A DNA stretch of 64,000 nt from JAJNBA01 sp963842295 (GTDB lineage Bacteria > Actinomycetota > UBA4738 > HRBIN12): assembly GCA_963842295.1 (NCBI GenBank), contig CAWJFY010000008.1, forward strand, positions 39,726 through 103,725, read 5' to 3'. The notes beneath the pieces are model-generated. The model saw only the letters and a program-made list of their open reading frames with translations. It was not told where the DNA came from and ran no database searches. Below, piece after piece: positions 8,662 through 16,673 of this stretch. The position numbers were made by a program, and so were the translations under genes. Every line of letters starts with the position of its first letter. Position 1 is the stretch's first letter.

Positions 8662-9557
8662 GCGGGATCCGCGCGCGCCACGCCCTCCGCATCGCCGACC
8701 GTGGCGGCCACCGCGGCGCCGCACCGGGCTCCCTCGACAAGCGCCTCCGGCACGTCCGCGTCGTTCAGGCGGGCGTGCAGGTATCCGGCGTCGAACGCGT
8801 CGCCCGCGCCGACCGGGTCGACGTCCTCGACGGGCACCGGCGCCACCTCGTGCCAACGACCCTCGGGATCGAGCGCTCCGGCGCCCGACCTCCCACCCTT
8901 CACGACGATCTCGCGAGGTCCACGCCGCGCGAACGCTCGAGCCAACTCCTGGGTCGTCTGTGCATCCTCGAACGCACGAAACTCGTCGATGCCGCCGAGG
9001 ACGAGATCGCACGAACCGAGCAGAGGCTCGATCAGGGCGACGGTGTGATCGGAGCCCCACAGGCCCTGACGAAGGTTCAGGTCGAGGACACGCATCCCGC
9101 GGGCTCGGCGGAACAACGCACGAACGACTCGGCCCGGATCCCGTCCGAGCAGCGGGGTGATGCCCGTGGCGAAGACCGCGCGAACGTCTTCGACCGGGAC
9201 CCCCTCGAGGTCGACGGGCGAGAGCACGCTTGCCGCCGAGCCGGTCCGGTAGTACCGAACCGTCCCGACGGTGTCACGGAGCATGAGCCCAGTCGGCCGG
9301 TCGGGATCCCTTTTCACCCACGACAGCCCCACCCGTTCAGCCCCGAGCGCGGCCAGGATCCGGTCCCCGAGGGGATCCGTGCCCAAGCGACTCACCCACG
9401 CGGCGCTCGTGCCCAGCCTGGTGAGCGCCACGCACGCGTTGCTCTCGGCGCCGCCGTGGGTCGCGCGGAACGAGTTCGCCCCGTCCAATGACCCATCCAG
9501 AGCCACGAGCGAGACCATCGTCTCGCCGACCGCGACCACCTCGGGGATGCCGGTCAC
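8652..9557 (-). CDS. kdgK: 2-keto-3-deoxygluconate kinase (PfkB/ribokinase family)
   Basis: A 301-residue PfkB-family kinase: N-terminal VGETMVSLVAL, the THGGAESNACVALTRLG glycine motif, and the C-terminal signature DPVGAGDAFDAGYL with the catalytic Asp. It resembles KDG kinases, which phosphorylate 2-keto-3-deoxygluconate to KDPG with ATP in the cytoplasm. Its GTG start overlaps the stop of the KDPG aldolase gene (GTGA), the enzyme for the next step, which strongly supports the assignment. The 3' end overlaps the convergent PLP-enzyme gene by ten bases. Confidence 0.88.
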   Translation of the reverse strand: MTGIPEVVAVGETMVSLVALDGSLDGANSFRATHGGAESNACVALTRLGTSAAWVSRLGTDPLGDRILAALGAERVGLSWVKRDPDRPTGLMLRDTVGTVRYYRTGSAASVLSPVDLEGVPVEDVRAVFATGITPLLGRDPGRVVRALFRRARGMRVLDLNLRQGLWGSDHTVALIEPLLGSCDLVLGGIDEFRAFEDAQTTQELARAFARRGPREIVVKGGRSGAGALDPEGRWHEVAPVPVEDVDPVGAGDAFDAGYLHARLNDADVPEALVEGARCGAAVAATVGDAEGVARADPAQK

Positions 9558-10174
9558 GACGGATCGACGATGGACGCGACCGCGGTCGCCGCCCGTTCGG
9601 CGATCGCATCGAGCTCCGTCGCACTCGCGGGCGGACCCTCGCCGACGAGCGCGCCGCCGAGACCGACGCACGCGGCGCCTGCATTCAGATAGGCGCCCGC
9701 GTCCTGGATCGCGATGCCGCCCGTCGGAACGAGAGGGACGGCGGGCAGGGGCCCCCGGAGCGCCCGGACGTAGCCCGGACCTCCCACCGAAGCAGGGAAC
9801 AGCTTGACCGCGGCAACGCCCATGGCGTGGGCGCGCATGATCTCCGTCGGGGTGAGGGCTCCCGGCACGACGTCGACCCGCAGATCGAGAGCACGTTGGA
9901 CCACGTCGGGAAGGAGTCCCGGACTCACGAGGAAGGAGGCTCCCGCGTCGACACTCCGGGAAACGTGATCGGGCTCGAGGACCGTGCCGACCCCGATCGA
10001 CCATCCGGCACGGCGCCCTCGCTCAACCGCGCCAAGCGCCCCCGGGGTATCCAGGGTCACCTCGAGGAGCCCGATCCCCCCGCGCACCAGCGCTTCCAGG
10101 GTGCCGTCGACGTCCCCGGCGCTCCGGTACCGAACGATCCCCAGGAGCCTGGCGGATGCATCCCATCCGGCCAT
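9554..10174 (-). CDS. eda: 2-dehydro-3-deoxy-phosphogluconate aldolase
   Basis: A 206-residue class I aldolase of the KDPG/KHG family. LLEVTLDTPGAL carries the catalytic Glu; AAVKLFPASVGG carries the Schiff-base Lys; VPTGGI binds phosphate. It splits KDPG to pyruvate and glyceraldehyde-3-phosphate. I prefer the ATG at 10174 over the upstream GTG at 10195 because an AAGGGGGTC ribosome site lies just before it. It leads a two-gene operon with the KDG kinase and is transcribed away from the ROK gene. Confidence 0.9.
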   Translation of the reverse strand: MAGWDASARLLGIVRYRSAGDVDGTLEALVRGGIGLLEVTLDTPGALGAVERGRRAGWSIGVGTVLEPDHVSRSVDAGASFLVSPGLLPDVVQRALDLRVDVVPGALTPTEIMRAHAMGVAAVKLFPASVGGPGYVRALRGPLPAVPLVPTGGIAIQDAGAYLNAGAACVGLGGALVGEGPPASATELDAIAERAATAVASIVDPS

Positions 10175-10220
10175 CGGCGACCCCCTTCGACTCACGACGC
10201 GAACGCGTGATTCGACCGTC

Positions 10221-10250
10221 TTGACGTGGTGTGGGTCGCGAGCGTAGCAT
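10221..10250 (+). promoter_or_regulatory. Promoter of the ROK regulator gene
   Basis: TTGACG (10221-10226) and TAGCAT (10245-10250) are separated by 18 bases, a good sigma-70-type match. The expected start site near 10257 lies immediately before the palindromic operator at 10262-10278, the classical position for autorepression. Confidence 0.65.
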
Positions 10251-10261
10251 CCGGCGAATAG

Positions 10262-10278
10262 TTAGGAAACTTTCCTGA
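10262..10278. promoter_or_regulatory. Palindromic operator, second ROK site
   Basis: TTAGGAAACTTTCCTGA, with perfect AGGAAA/TTTCCT arms. The core is identical to the site at 6075-6091 and the flanks differ at a few bases. It sits between the predicted transcription start and the ROK start codon. Confidence 0.78.
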
Positions 10279-10286
10279 GAGTATGA

Positions 10287-11528
10287 GTGACGTCGCTCGG
10301 TAGGACGCGGGAGGGAGAGACGACGAGCCTCGACGAGACGTTCGCCGGCGGGACGCCCAGCCTCCTTCGCGCGATCAACGAGCGTTCCGTGCTCGAGTTC
10401 GTCCGGCGCATGGGTCCCGTCTCCCGAGCCCAGATCGCCCGCGACAGTGACCTCTCCAAGCCCACCGTGTCGCAGGCGCTGGCATCACTGCTGGAGGCAG
10501 GTCTCGTCCGGGAGGCTGGGAGGGCCAGTGGCAAACGGGGACCGGCCGCCATCCTGTACGAGCTGAACCCACGAGCGGGATGGGTGGTCGGCATCGATAT
10601 CGGCCGCGCTTGGATCAGAGCGGCGATCGCGAACCTCTCGGGCGACATCGTCGCCCGGCGTGACGAACGGACCGTGGTGCGGAGCCAGCGGGCTCTGATC
10701 TCCCAGATCGGCCAGATCGCGCACGGTCTCGCCGCCGAGGCACATCTCCGGTGGCGTCAGGTGACCTTCGCGACCGTCGGGAGCCCCGGGGTCTTCCACC
10801 CGGCCAAAGGCACCGTGGAGCTCGCGTACGCGCTCCCGGGATGGGGCAGGACCGGCCTGGTGGAGTCCGTCCAAGAGGAGCTGGGCACCAAGATCGCCTT
10901 CGAGAACGACGTGAACCTCGCCGCACTCGGCGAGCAGTGGCGAGGGCTCGGCAAGAACGTCGCCAACTTCGCCTATCTCCATGTGGGAACCGGTGTCGGC
11001 GCAGGCCTCGTGCTCAACGGAGAGCTCTTCCGTGGGCACGCAGGGGCGGCCGGGGAGGTGGCCTATCTCCCCCTCGCGACCGAGGATCCTCGCGACCCCG
11101 TCTCACGCCGCCTGGGCGCACTCGATGCCGCGGCGGGTGCGGCCGGTGTAGTCGCAACCGCGCGCGACCTCGGGATGACGGGACCACTGTCCGCCAAGCG
11201 CGTGTTCGCGGCGGCGAGGCGAGGTGATCAAGTGGCCGGGCGCGTCGTCGAGCTCGAAGCCGGTCGGATCGCCCTGGCGATCGCCGCGATCGTGCCGGTC
11301 ATCGACCCCGAGCTCGTCGTGCTGGGCGGCGGGATCGGCAGCAACGGTGACCTGCTCCTCGAACCCGTCGAGCGCGAGCTCGCAAGCATCTCCCCGTTCC
11401 GCCCACGGATCGACGTGTCGGTGCTGGGCGAGGAGGCCAGCCTCCACGGTGCAGTGGCGACGGCGCTGCAGTCGGCGCAGACGCTGCTCTTCGCGCGCGG
11501 CGCGGAAGCAGCAGGTCACAGGAGGTAA
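10287..11528 (+). CDS. ROK-family transcriptional repressor
   Basis: A 413-residue ROK regulator. Residues 40-95 form a MarR-like winged helix-turn-helix (VSRAQIARDSDLSKPTVSQALASL). The rest is a sugar-kinase-like domain with VGIDIGRAWIRAAI, the FENDVNLAALGEQWRG block, GTGVGAGLVLNGELFRGHAGAAGEV and GGGIGSNGDL. The usual CxCGxxGCxE zinc motif between these is absent, so it is probably not an active kinase but a sugar-responsive repressor. It is first in the operon with the importer genes and lies beside a palindromic operator that is repeated at the head of the SIS/GH4 region. GTG at 10287 is the first usable start; a slightly later start is possible. Confidence 0.9.
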   Translation: MTSLGRTREGETTSLDETFAGGTPSLLRAINERSVLEFVRRMGPVSRAQIARDSDLSKPTVSQALASLLEAGLVREAGRASGKRGPAAILYELNPRAGWVVGIDIGRAWIRAAIANLSGDIVARRDERTVVRSQRALISQIGQIAHGLAAEAHLRWRQVTFATVGSPGVFHPAKGTVELAYALPGWGRTGLVESVQEELGTKIAFENDVNLAALGEQWRGLGKNVANFAYLHVGTGVGAGLVLNGELFRGHAGAAGEVAYLPLATEDPRDPVSRRLGALDAAAGAAGVVATARDLGMTGPLSAKRVFAAARRGDQVAGRVVELEAGRIALAIAAIVPVIDPELVVLGGGIGSNGDLLLEPVERELASISPFRPRIDVSVLGEEASLHGAVATALQSAQTLLFARGAEAAGHRR

Positions 11529-11612
11529 GGAGATCAACGTGTCGCACAGATGCCGTCGACCGTTCGGGCCTGAGCCCGAGAAAGATGGCGGCCAGACAGA
11601 AGGGAGAGTGGG

Positions 11613-12965
11613 ATGAAACGTCGAGTCACATCGATCGCGGTAGCGGCAGCGTTCGCGTTGTTCGCCGCGGCCTGCACCGCGGGTGGGGGGGACGGCGATC
11701 CGCCGCCCTCTGTCGACCCGAACGCGGAGCACGAGCCGGTCACGCTCGAGATGTGGATCCCGTTCAGCGCGGATCACGAGGTGGCCGGCGTCCAAGCCGC
11801 GTTCGACGCCTTCGAGGCGGAATACCCCTGGATCACGATGAAGGTGACGACCGGGGTCGAGGACGACGCCAAGGTGCTTGCCGCGATCCGAGCCGGGACT
11901 CCGCCCGACGCGACGATGTCGTGGGCGTTGGACGATCTCGCCGCCTTCTGCGACACCGGCGCCTGGCAGGACCTCACTCCGTACATCGAGCAGGACGGCA
12001 TGGAGATCTCGGATCACTTCCCACCCTCGGTCGAGCGATACACGGGCTTCGGCGGGAAACGGTGCGCGTTCCCATTCCTCACCGATGCGGTCGGCCTCTA
12101 CTACAACAGGGATCTCCTGGAGGCGAAGGGCTACACCGAGCCTCCGAAGACCTATTCCGAGCTCACGGCGATGGCGAAGGATCTCACCGAATTCAACCCG
12201 GACGGCACGATCAAGGTCGCCGGATTCGTGCCCTGGTTCGGCAACTACTACGTCAACGGAGACCCGCTGAACCACTCCATCGCCTGGGACGCCGACTGGT
12301 ACAACGACGACGGCACGGCGGCGATGGCCTCCGACCCGGACTGGGCGGCGATGTTCCGCTGGCAGAAGGACCTCGTCGACTTCTACGGCGTGGACAACCT
12401 GAAGAAGTTCGTCGCCGGCCAGGGCGACGAATGGGGAGAGTCGAGTCAGGACTTCCAGCTCGGCCGTATCGCGATGGCCCTCGATGGCGAATGGCGGACC
12501 GCGTTCATCAAGAACGGCACGCCCGACCTGAACTACGGGACGGCGCCGTCACCGGTTCCGGACGGCAGGGAGGATGTGTACGGGGTCGGCCGGGTCGGCG
12601 GGACGATCATCGGGATCCCCCGCGGATCGGCGCACGAAGCCGAGGCGTGGCTCCTCGTGAAGTTCATGGCCACCAACACCGGGAGTCTCGTCGCCGCAGC
12701 GAACGCGATCGGCAACGTACCGACGACCTTCGAGTCGCTGGAGTCTCCGGCGCTGTCGCTGCCCGAGCAGTTCAACACGTTCCTGGACGTGTTCTCGAAC
12801 CCGAACTCGCATTACAAGGACATGTCTATCCTCGGCTCCGCTGACCAGGACATCCTGTCGAGCTTCGCGGCGAAGTGGCAATCGGGTCGGATCACCGACC
12901 TCGAAGCGGGCCTCGCAGGCGTCGCGGAACAGATCAACGACCAGCTCGCGCAGGCGGGCGGCTGA
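11613..12965 (+). CDS. Sugar ABC transporter substrate-binding lipoprotein
   Basis: A 450-residue CUT1-type binding protein. The N-terminal lipoprotein signal ends in FAAAC with Cys near residue 21, followed by a Gly/Asp/Pro-rich linker. The body shows family-1 binding features: LEMWIPFSADHEVAGVQAAFDAFEAEYP, then FPFLTDAVGLYYNRDLLEAKG and later LGRIAMALDGEW. It would be anchored outside the membrane and hand a sugar or short oligosaccharide to the two permeases downstream. The many Trp, Tyr, Asp and Asn residues in the middle suit sugar stacking. The ligand is unknown; the cluster suggests an amino-sugar disaccharide. Confidence 0.92.
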   Translation: MKRRVTSIAVAAAFALFAAACTAGGGDGDPPPSVDPNAEHEPVTLEMWIPFSADHEVAGVQAAFDAFEAEYPWITMKVTTGVEDDAKVLAAIRAGTPPDATMSWALDDLAAFCDTGAWQDLTPYIEQDGMEISDHFPPSVERYTGFGGKRCAFPFLTDAVGLYYNRDLLEAKGYTEPPKTYSELTAMAKDLTEFNPDGTIKVAGFVPWFGNYYVNGDPLNHSIAWDADWYNDDGTAAMASDPDWAAMFRWQKDLVDFYGVDNLKKFVAGQGDEWGESSQDFQLGRIAMALDGEWRTAFIKNGTPDLNYGTAPSPVPDGREDVYGVGRVGGTIIGIPRGSAHEAEAWLLVKFMATNTGSLVAAANAIGNVPTTFESLESPALSLPEQFNTFLDVFSNPNSHYKDMSILGSADQDILSSFAAKWQSGRITDLEAGLAGVAEQINDQLAQAGG

Positions 12966-13077
12966 TCGGGCGGGGGGAACGATCGCCGAAACACTGACGG
13001 CGGAGGCGCGCCGGCCCGTCTCGAAGAGACGACCGGCGCGCCGCCGCGCCCGTCGCTACGGCACGGTCTCCCTGTTC

Positions 13078-13968
13078 ATGCTTCCGTGGATCATCGGCTT
13101 CTCGGTCTTCATCGCGTACCCGATGATCGCGAGCTTCTACTACTCCTTCACGAACTACGACCTTCTCGAGGATCCGACCTTCGTCGGTCTCCAGAACTAT
13201 CGGTTCATGTTCACGAAGGACCCGATGTTCTGGCAGGCGATGCGCAACACCCTGTGGATCATCGCGGTGGGGGTTCCCCTGCAGATCGTGACGTCGCTCT
13301 CTCTGGCCTGGCTGCTCACCCGGCCGAGACGAGGGTCTCGGATCTATCGGACGATCCTGTTCCTTCCCACGATGATCCCTCCGGTCGCGGCGGCTCTCGG
13401 ATTCGTGTTCCTCTTCAATCCGGCCACGGGCCCTATCAACCAAGGGCTCGTGGCGTTGGGAGTGGAGAACCCGCCCCTCTGGTTCTACAGCGCGTTCTGG
13501 TCGAAATGGGGCCTCGTGTTCCTGAGCCTTTGGGGCGTCGGCCAGACCATGATGATCTTCCTCGCCGGCCTCTTGGATGTCCCGCGACAGCTCTATGAAG
13601 CCGCCGAGATCGAAGGTGCGGGTGCGTGGCAGCGGTTCCGCTTCGTCACCCTGCCGATGATCTCCCCGGTGATCTTCTTCTCCGTCGTGATCGGAGTGAT
13701 CGCCGGGTTCCAGTACTTCACGCAGGCCTACGTCGCGAGCTTCGCCGTCTCCGGTCAACCCACGGGAGGCGCAGCAGCCAACATCGGGGGGCCCGAGGAA
13801 TCGACCTTGTTCTACTCGTTGCACCTCTACATCAAAGGCTTCGCCCACTTCCAGATGGGCTACGCGTCGGCGATGGCGTGGATCCTGTTCCTGATCATCA
13901 TGGTCTGCACCATCGTGATCATCAGAACGTCCCGGCGGTGGGTCCACTATCAGGGGGGGTTCCGATAG
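13078..13968 (+). CDS. Sugar ABC transporter permease 1 (MalF/UgpA type)
   Basis: At least 296 residues with six membrane spans and the EAA loop YEAAEIEGAGAWQRFRFVTLPMI that docks the ATPase. The ATG at 13078 is the first canonical start, but it falls inside the first membrane helix. The frame is open, with a typical Arg-rich cytoplasmic N-terminus, back to the stop of the binding-protein gene. No ATG, GTG or TTG exists there. A GGGGGG ribosome site at 12972-12977 points to an ATC codon at 12982. The true protein is therefore probably about 328 residues with a non-standard start. Pairs with permease 2. Confidence 0.85.
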   Translation: MLPWIIGFSVFIAYPMIASFYYSFTNYDLLEDPTFVGLQNYRFMFTKDPMFWQAMRNTLWIIAVGVPLQIVTSLSLAWLLTRPRRGSRIYRTILFLPTMIPPVAAALGFVFLFNPATGPINQGLVALGVENPPLWFYSAFWSKWGLVFLSLWGVGQTMMIFLAGLLDVPRQLYEAAEIEGAGAWQRFRFVTLPMISPVIFFSVVIGVIAGFQYFTQAYVASFAVSGQPTGGAAANIGGPEESTLFYSLHLYIKGFAHFQMGYASAMAWILFLIIMVCTIVIIRTSRRWVHYQGGFR

Positions 13969-14867
13969 CCGCGACGACGACCTCACGCCCGCGCTCCCCG
14001 ACCGCCACCGGGCGGACGCGGAGACCGATCCCACCGACCGTCCGGCGCCGACGGTTCCTGACCGAGGTGGGGAACCATGCGGCGCTGATCGCGGTCAGCA
14101 TCATGTTCCTGCTGCCGATCGCGTTCATCGCGCTGACCGCGCTGATGACCGACGGCCAGGCGAGAACGCCCGATCTCTGGCCGCACCCGTTCCGATGGAG
14201 CAACTTCCTCGACGTCTTCCACCGCATCCCGTTGGTCCGATATACCTTCAACACAGCCACGATCGCGACCCTGGCGACCGTCGGAGTCGTCGTGTCCTGC
14301 ATCCCCGTCGCCTACGCGCTCTCGAGGATGCGGTGGCGCGGCCGGAACGCGTCGTTCCTCGTCGTCCTGTCAACGATCATGCTGCCCTTCCAGGTCACGG
14401 TGATCCCGCTCTACATCCTGTTCGTCCGCTTCGGATGGATCGGGACGATGAAGCCGTTGATCGTGCCACTGTTCTTCGGCGACGCGTTCACGATCTTCCT
14501 GCTCCGGCAGTTCTTCCTCACGATCCCGTCGGAGCTCTCCGACGCCGCGCGGGTCGACGGAGCGAGCGAGTTCCAGATCATGACCCGTGTGATCGTCCCG
14601 CTGGCGAAGCCGGCGATCGCCGCCGTGGCGTTGTTCCAGTTCCTGTACTCATGGAACGACTTCTTCGCGCCATTGCTCTTCCTGATCCAAGACCCCGACA
14701 AGTGGACGCTCTCCATCGCGCTCTCCGAGTTCCGAAGTCAGTACCACGTCGAGTGGAACCTCACGATGGCCGCGGCCGTGCTGTTCGTGATGCCGGTGAT
14801 CATCCTGTTCTTCCTCGCGCAGCGGGCCTTCATCGAGGGCGTGACGCTGACGGGGACCAAAGGCTGA
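13938..14867 (+). CDS. Sugar ABC transporter permease 2 (MalG/UgpE type)
   Basis: About 300 residues with six membrane spans and an EAA loop reading LSDAARVDGASEFQIMTRVIVPLAKPAI. The first canonical start is the GTG at 13938, 31 bases inside permease 1 and with no ribosome site. A run of seven G (13953-13959) instead sits five bases before an ATA codon at 13965, which would give IAATTTSRPRSP as the N-terminus. The same oddity occurs in permease 1. The gene ends the operon; the ATPase is encoded separately at 2174-3361. Confidence 0.88.
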   Translation: MGPLSGGVPIAATTTSRPRSPTATGRTRRPIPPTVRRRRFLTEVGNHAALIAVSIMFLLPIAFIALTALMTDGQARTPDLWPHPFRWSNFLDVFHRIPLVRYTFNTATIATLATVGVVVSCIPVAYALSRMRWRGRNASFLVVLSTIMLPFQVTVIPLYILFVRFGWIGTMKPLIVPLFFGDAFTIFLLRQFFLTIPSELSDAARVDGASEFQIMTRVIVPLAKPAIAAVALFQFLYSWNDFFAPLLFLIQDPDKWTLSIALSEFRSQYHVEWNLTMAAAVLFVMPVIILFFLAQRAFIEGVTLTGTKG

Positions 14868-15259
14868 CCCCTGCATCGACGCCGGTGCGGTCTCGCTGCC
14901 GAGAAGCTCGCGGGTGAATGGGCATCGGGCCGCTTGGCCCGCATGGAGCACGGCCGTCTGGTCGGATCCGGAGTAACGATCAGGCCGCCTCGACGGTCAA
15001 GGTCCCTTCCATCCCATCGGCACGGTGGAACTCGCAGAACAGCGGCGACGGCGCAGGCTCCCGCTCTGCGAGCGAACAGCCAACCATGGCGAGGGCGAGC
15101 GCCATCGAGAGGGTCGGTCTCGCTGCGTTCATGGACCCAGAGTGCGGCGGGACACTCCAAGCACGCATGAATCGGTGGCTAAGAGTTCGGGAAGACTCCA
15201 GGCATCGGCTGGAGTCGGCCGAGCCGAGATCGCTCTCAGATCAACCCGATGAGTTGCTG
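14868..15259. other. Gap after the importer operon
   Basis: The 392 bases hold a small hairpin, CGGGCC-GCTT-GGCCCG at 14926-14941 without a T tract, and a possible 50-codon lipoprotein gene on the minus strand (14980-15132). I see no other gene. Confidence 0.5.
14980..15132 (-). CDS. Possible small lipoprotein, 50 residues
   Basis: From the ATG at 15132 the peptide starts with a basic residue and a short hydrophobic stretch ending in a lipobox-like AMVGC, followed by 30 hydrophilic residues. This is the pattern of a tiny lipoprotein. There is no clear ribosome site, the gene stands alone between two operons, and I recognise no family. It could equally be a chance frame. Confidence 0.3.
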   Translation of the reverse strand: MNAARPTLSMALALAMVGCSLAEREPAPSPLFCEFHRADGMEGTLTVEAA

Positions 15260-16537
15260 CTAGTGCCAGCCGCGGGACCGGCCCGCCTCCGCGACCCGCT
15301 CGACCGCGATCTCGTAGGCAGCAGCTCGATGCGGGATCCCACCCTCGTCGGCACGCTCGAGGACGAGATCGGTCGCTTCCTCCATCAGCTCCTTCAATCG
15401 CCCGTTGACCCGCTCCTCGCTCCAGCGCTCGCGTTGCAGGTTCTGTACCCACTCCAGGTAGCTCACGGTGACTCCACCGGCGCTGCCGAGGATGTCCGGA
15501 ACCACCCACACGCCGCGATCTTGGAGCAGCAGATCCGCATCCGGGGTGGTGGGATGATTCGCGAGCTCGAGGACGAGATTCGCACGTACACGTTCTGCGT
15601 TGTCGGCCCGGATCGAACGTTCGAGAGCGGCCGGAGCCAGCACCTCGCACTGGACCCCGATCAGGTCGTCGCCGGCGATCGAGTCCGCGTGCTTGGACCC
15701 GGTCACGCTCCCCGTCTGTTGCTTGTGTGCGAGCACATCGCGCGGGATCAGTCCCTCGAGGTTCACGACCGCACCCCGTGAGTCGGAAACCGCCACGACC
15801 CGATAGCCCATCTGATGGGCGAGCTGCGCGAACCACGCACCGGCATTGCCGAAGCCTTCGACGGCGATCCGGATGTGTTCGCGTGTCCACCGCCTCGAGC
15901 GAGCGATGCGATCGAGCGCGAAGAGCGCTCCGCGACCCGTCGCGGCGTCCCGACCGAGCGACCCACCGAGTCCGACGGGCTTCCCGGTGATCACCGCGGG
16001 CGAGTCACCGCGCGACCTGGAGTACTCGTCGTACATCCACGCCATCTCACGCGGGCCCGTGTTGACGTCGGGAGCCGGGATGTCCCGGTACGGGCCCACG
16101 ATCGTCTCGATCGCCGAGAAGTAGGAACGGCACAGCCGCTCGAGCTCGGCGACCGACAGGGTCTTCGGGTCGACCTTGACGCCGCCCTTCGCGCCACCGA
16201 ACGGGACATCGAGCAACGCCGTCTTCCACGTCATCAGCGCCGAGAAGCAACGGAACTCGTCGCGGGACGCGTTCTGATGGAAGCGGAGGCCTCCTTTGAA
16301 GGGTCCCCTCGCGCCGTTGTGCTGGATCCGCCATCCCGGATACACATCGAACGAACCATCGTCGCGGGAAACCCGGACGGACACGGCCACCTCACGCCGA
16401 TGTGTCGACAGGACCTTCCGAGCGCCGTCGTCCAGGTCGATCCGGTCGGCGGCCTGATCGAGGTGACCTTGTACCGCTGCGAAGAGACCTTGGGAAGGAG
16501 ACTCCGGGACGTTCACGATCAGGTCCTGCGTCGACAC
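15260..16537 (-). CDS. NAD(P)-glutamate dehydrogenase (short hexameric type)
   Basis: A 425-residue Glu/Leu/Phe/Val dehydrogenase. PGWRIQHNGARGPFKGGLRFH and KTALLDVPFGGAKGGVKVDP carry the substrate-binding and catalytic lysines; DIPAPDVNTGPREMAWM follows; the C-terminal Rossmann domain has VEGFGNAGAWFA. It interconverts glutamate with 2-oxoglutarate and ammonia. The GTG at 16537 gives the usual family length; the frame continues upstream without conservation. It is divergent from the pyrimidine-degradation operon, whose last step releases ammonia, so the two may be linked metabolically. A second, unrelated 1608-residue NAD-GDH lies at 26173-30999. Confidence 0.92.
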   Translation of the reverse strand: MSTQDLIVNVPESPSQGLFAAVQGHLDQAADRIDLDDGARKVLSTHRREVAVSVRVSRDDGSFDVYPGWRIQHNGARGPFKGGLRFHQNASRDEFRCFSALMTWKTALLDVPFGGAKGGVKVDPKTLSVAELERLCRSYFSAIETIVGPYRDIPAPDVNTGPREMAWMYDEYSRSRGDSPAVITGKPVGLGGSLGRDAATGRGALFALDRIARSRRWTREHIRIAVEGFGNAGAWFAQLAHQMGYRVVAVSDSRGAVVNLEGLIPRDVLAHKQQTGSVTGSKHADSIAGDDLIGVQCEVLAPAALERSIRADNAERVRANLVLELANHPTTPDADLLLQDRGVWVVPDILGSAGGVTVSYLEWVQNLQRERWSEERVNGRLKELMEEATDLVLERADEGGIPHRAAAYEIAVERVAEAGRSRGWH

Positions 16538-16599
16538 ATTCGCCAGTCTGCCACGCGAGGGACCCTGCGCGCGAACCGGTCTCCAAGCCGGGTGGCCGA

Positions 16600-16629
16600 T
16601 TGGTCGCCCGATGGCAACCCTCCTACGAT
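16600..16629 (+). promoter_or_regulatory. Promoter of the pyrimidine-degradation operon
   Basis: TTGGTC (16600-16605), 18 bases, then TACGAT (16624-16629), with a predicted start near 16636 and the first GTG at 16674. This is a consensus match in the only gap between the divergent glutamate dehydrogenase and the operon. Confidence 0.5.
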
Positions 16630-16673
16630 GGGCATAGCGGCCATCGGCCGGGACGGGAAAGGCAACGACCAAG

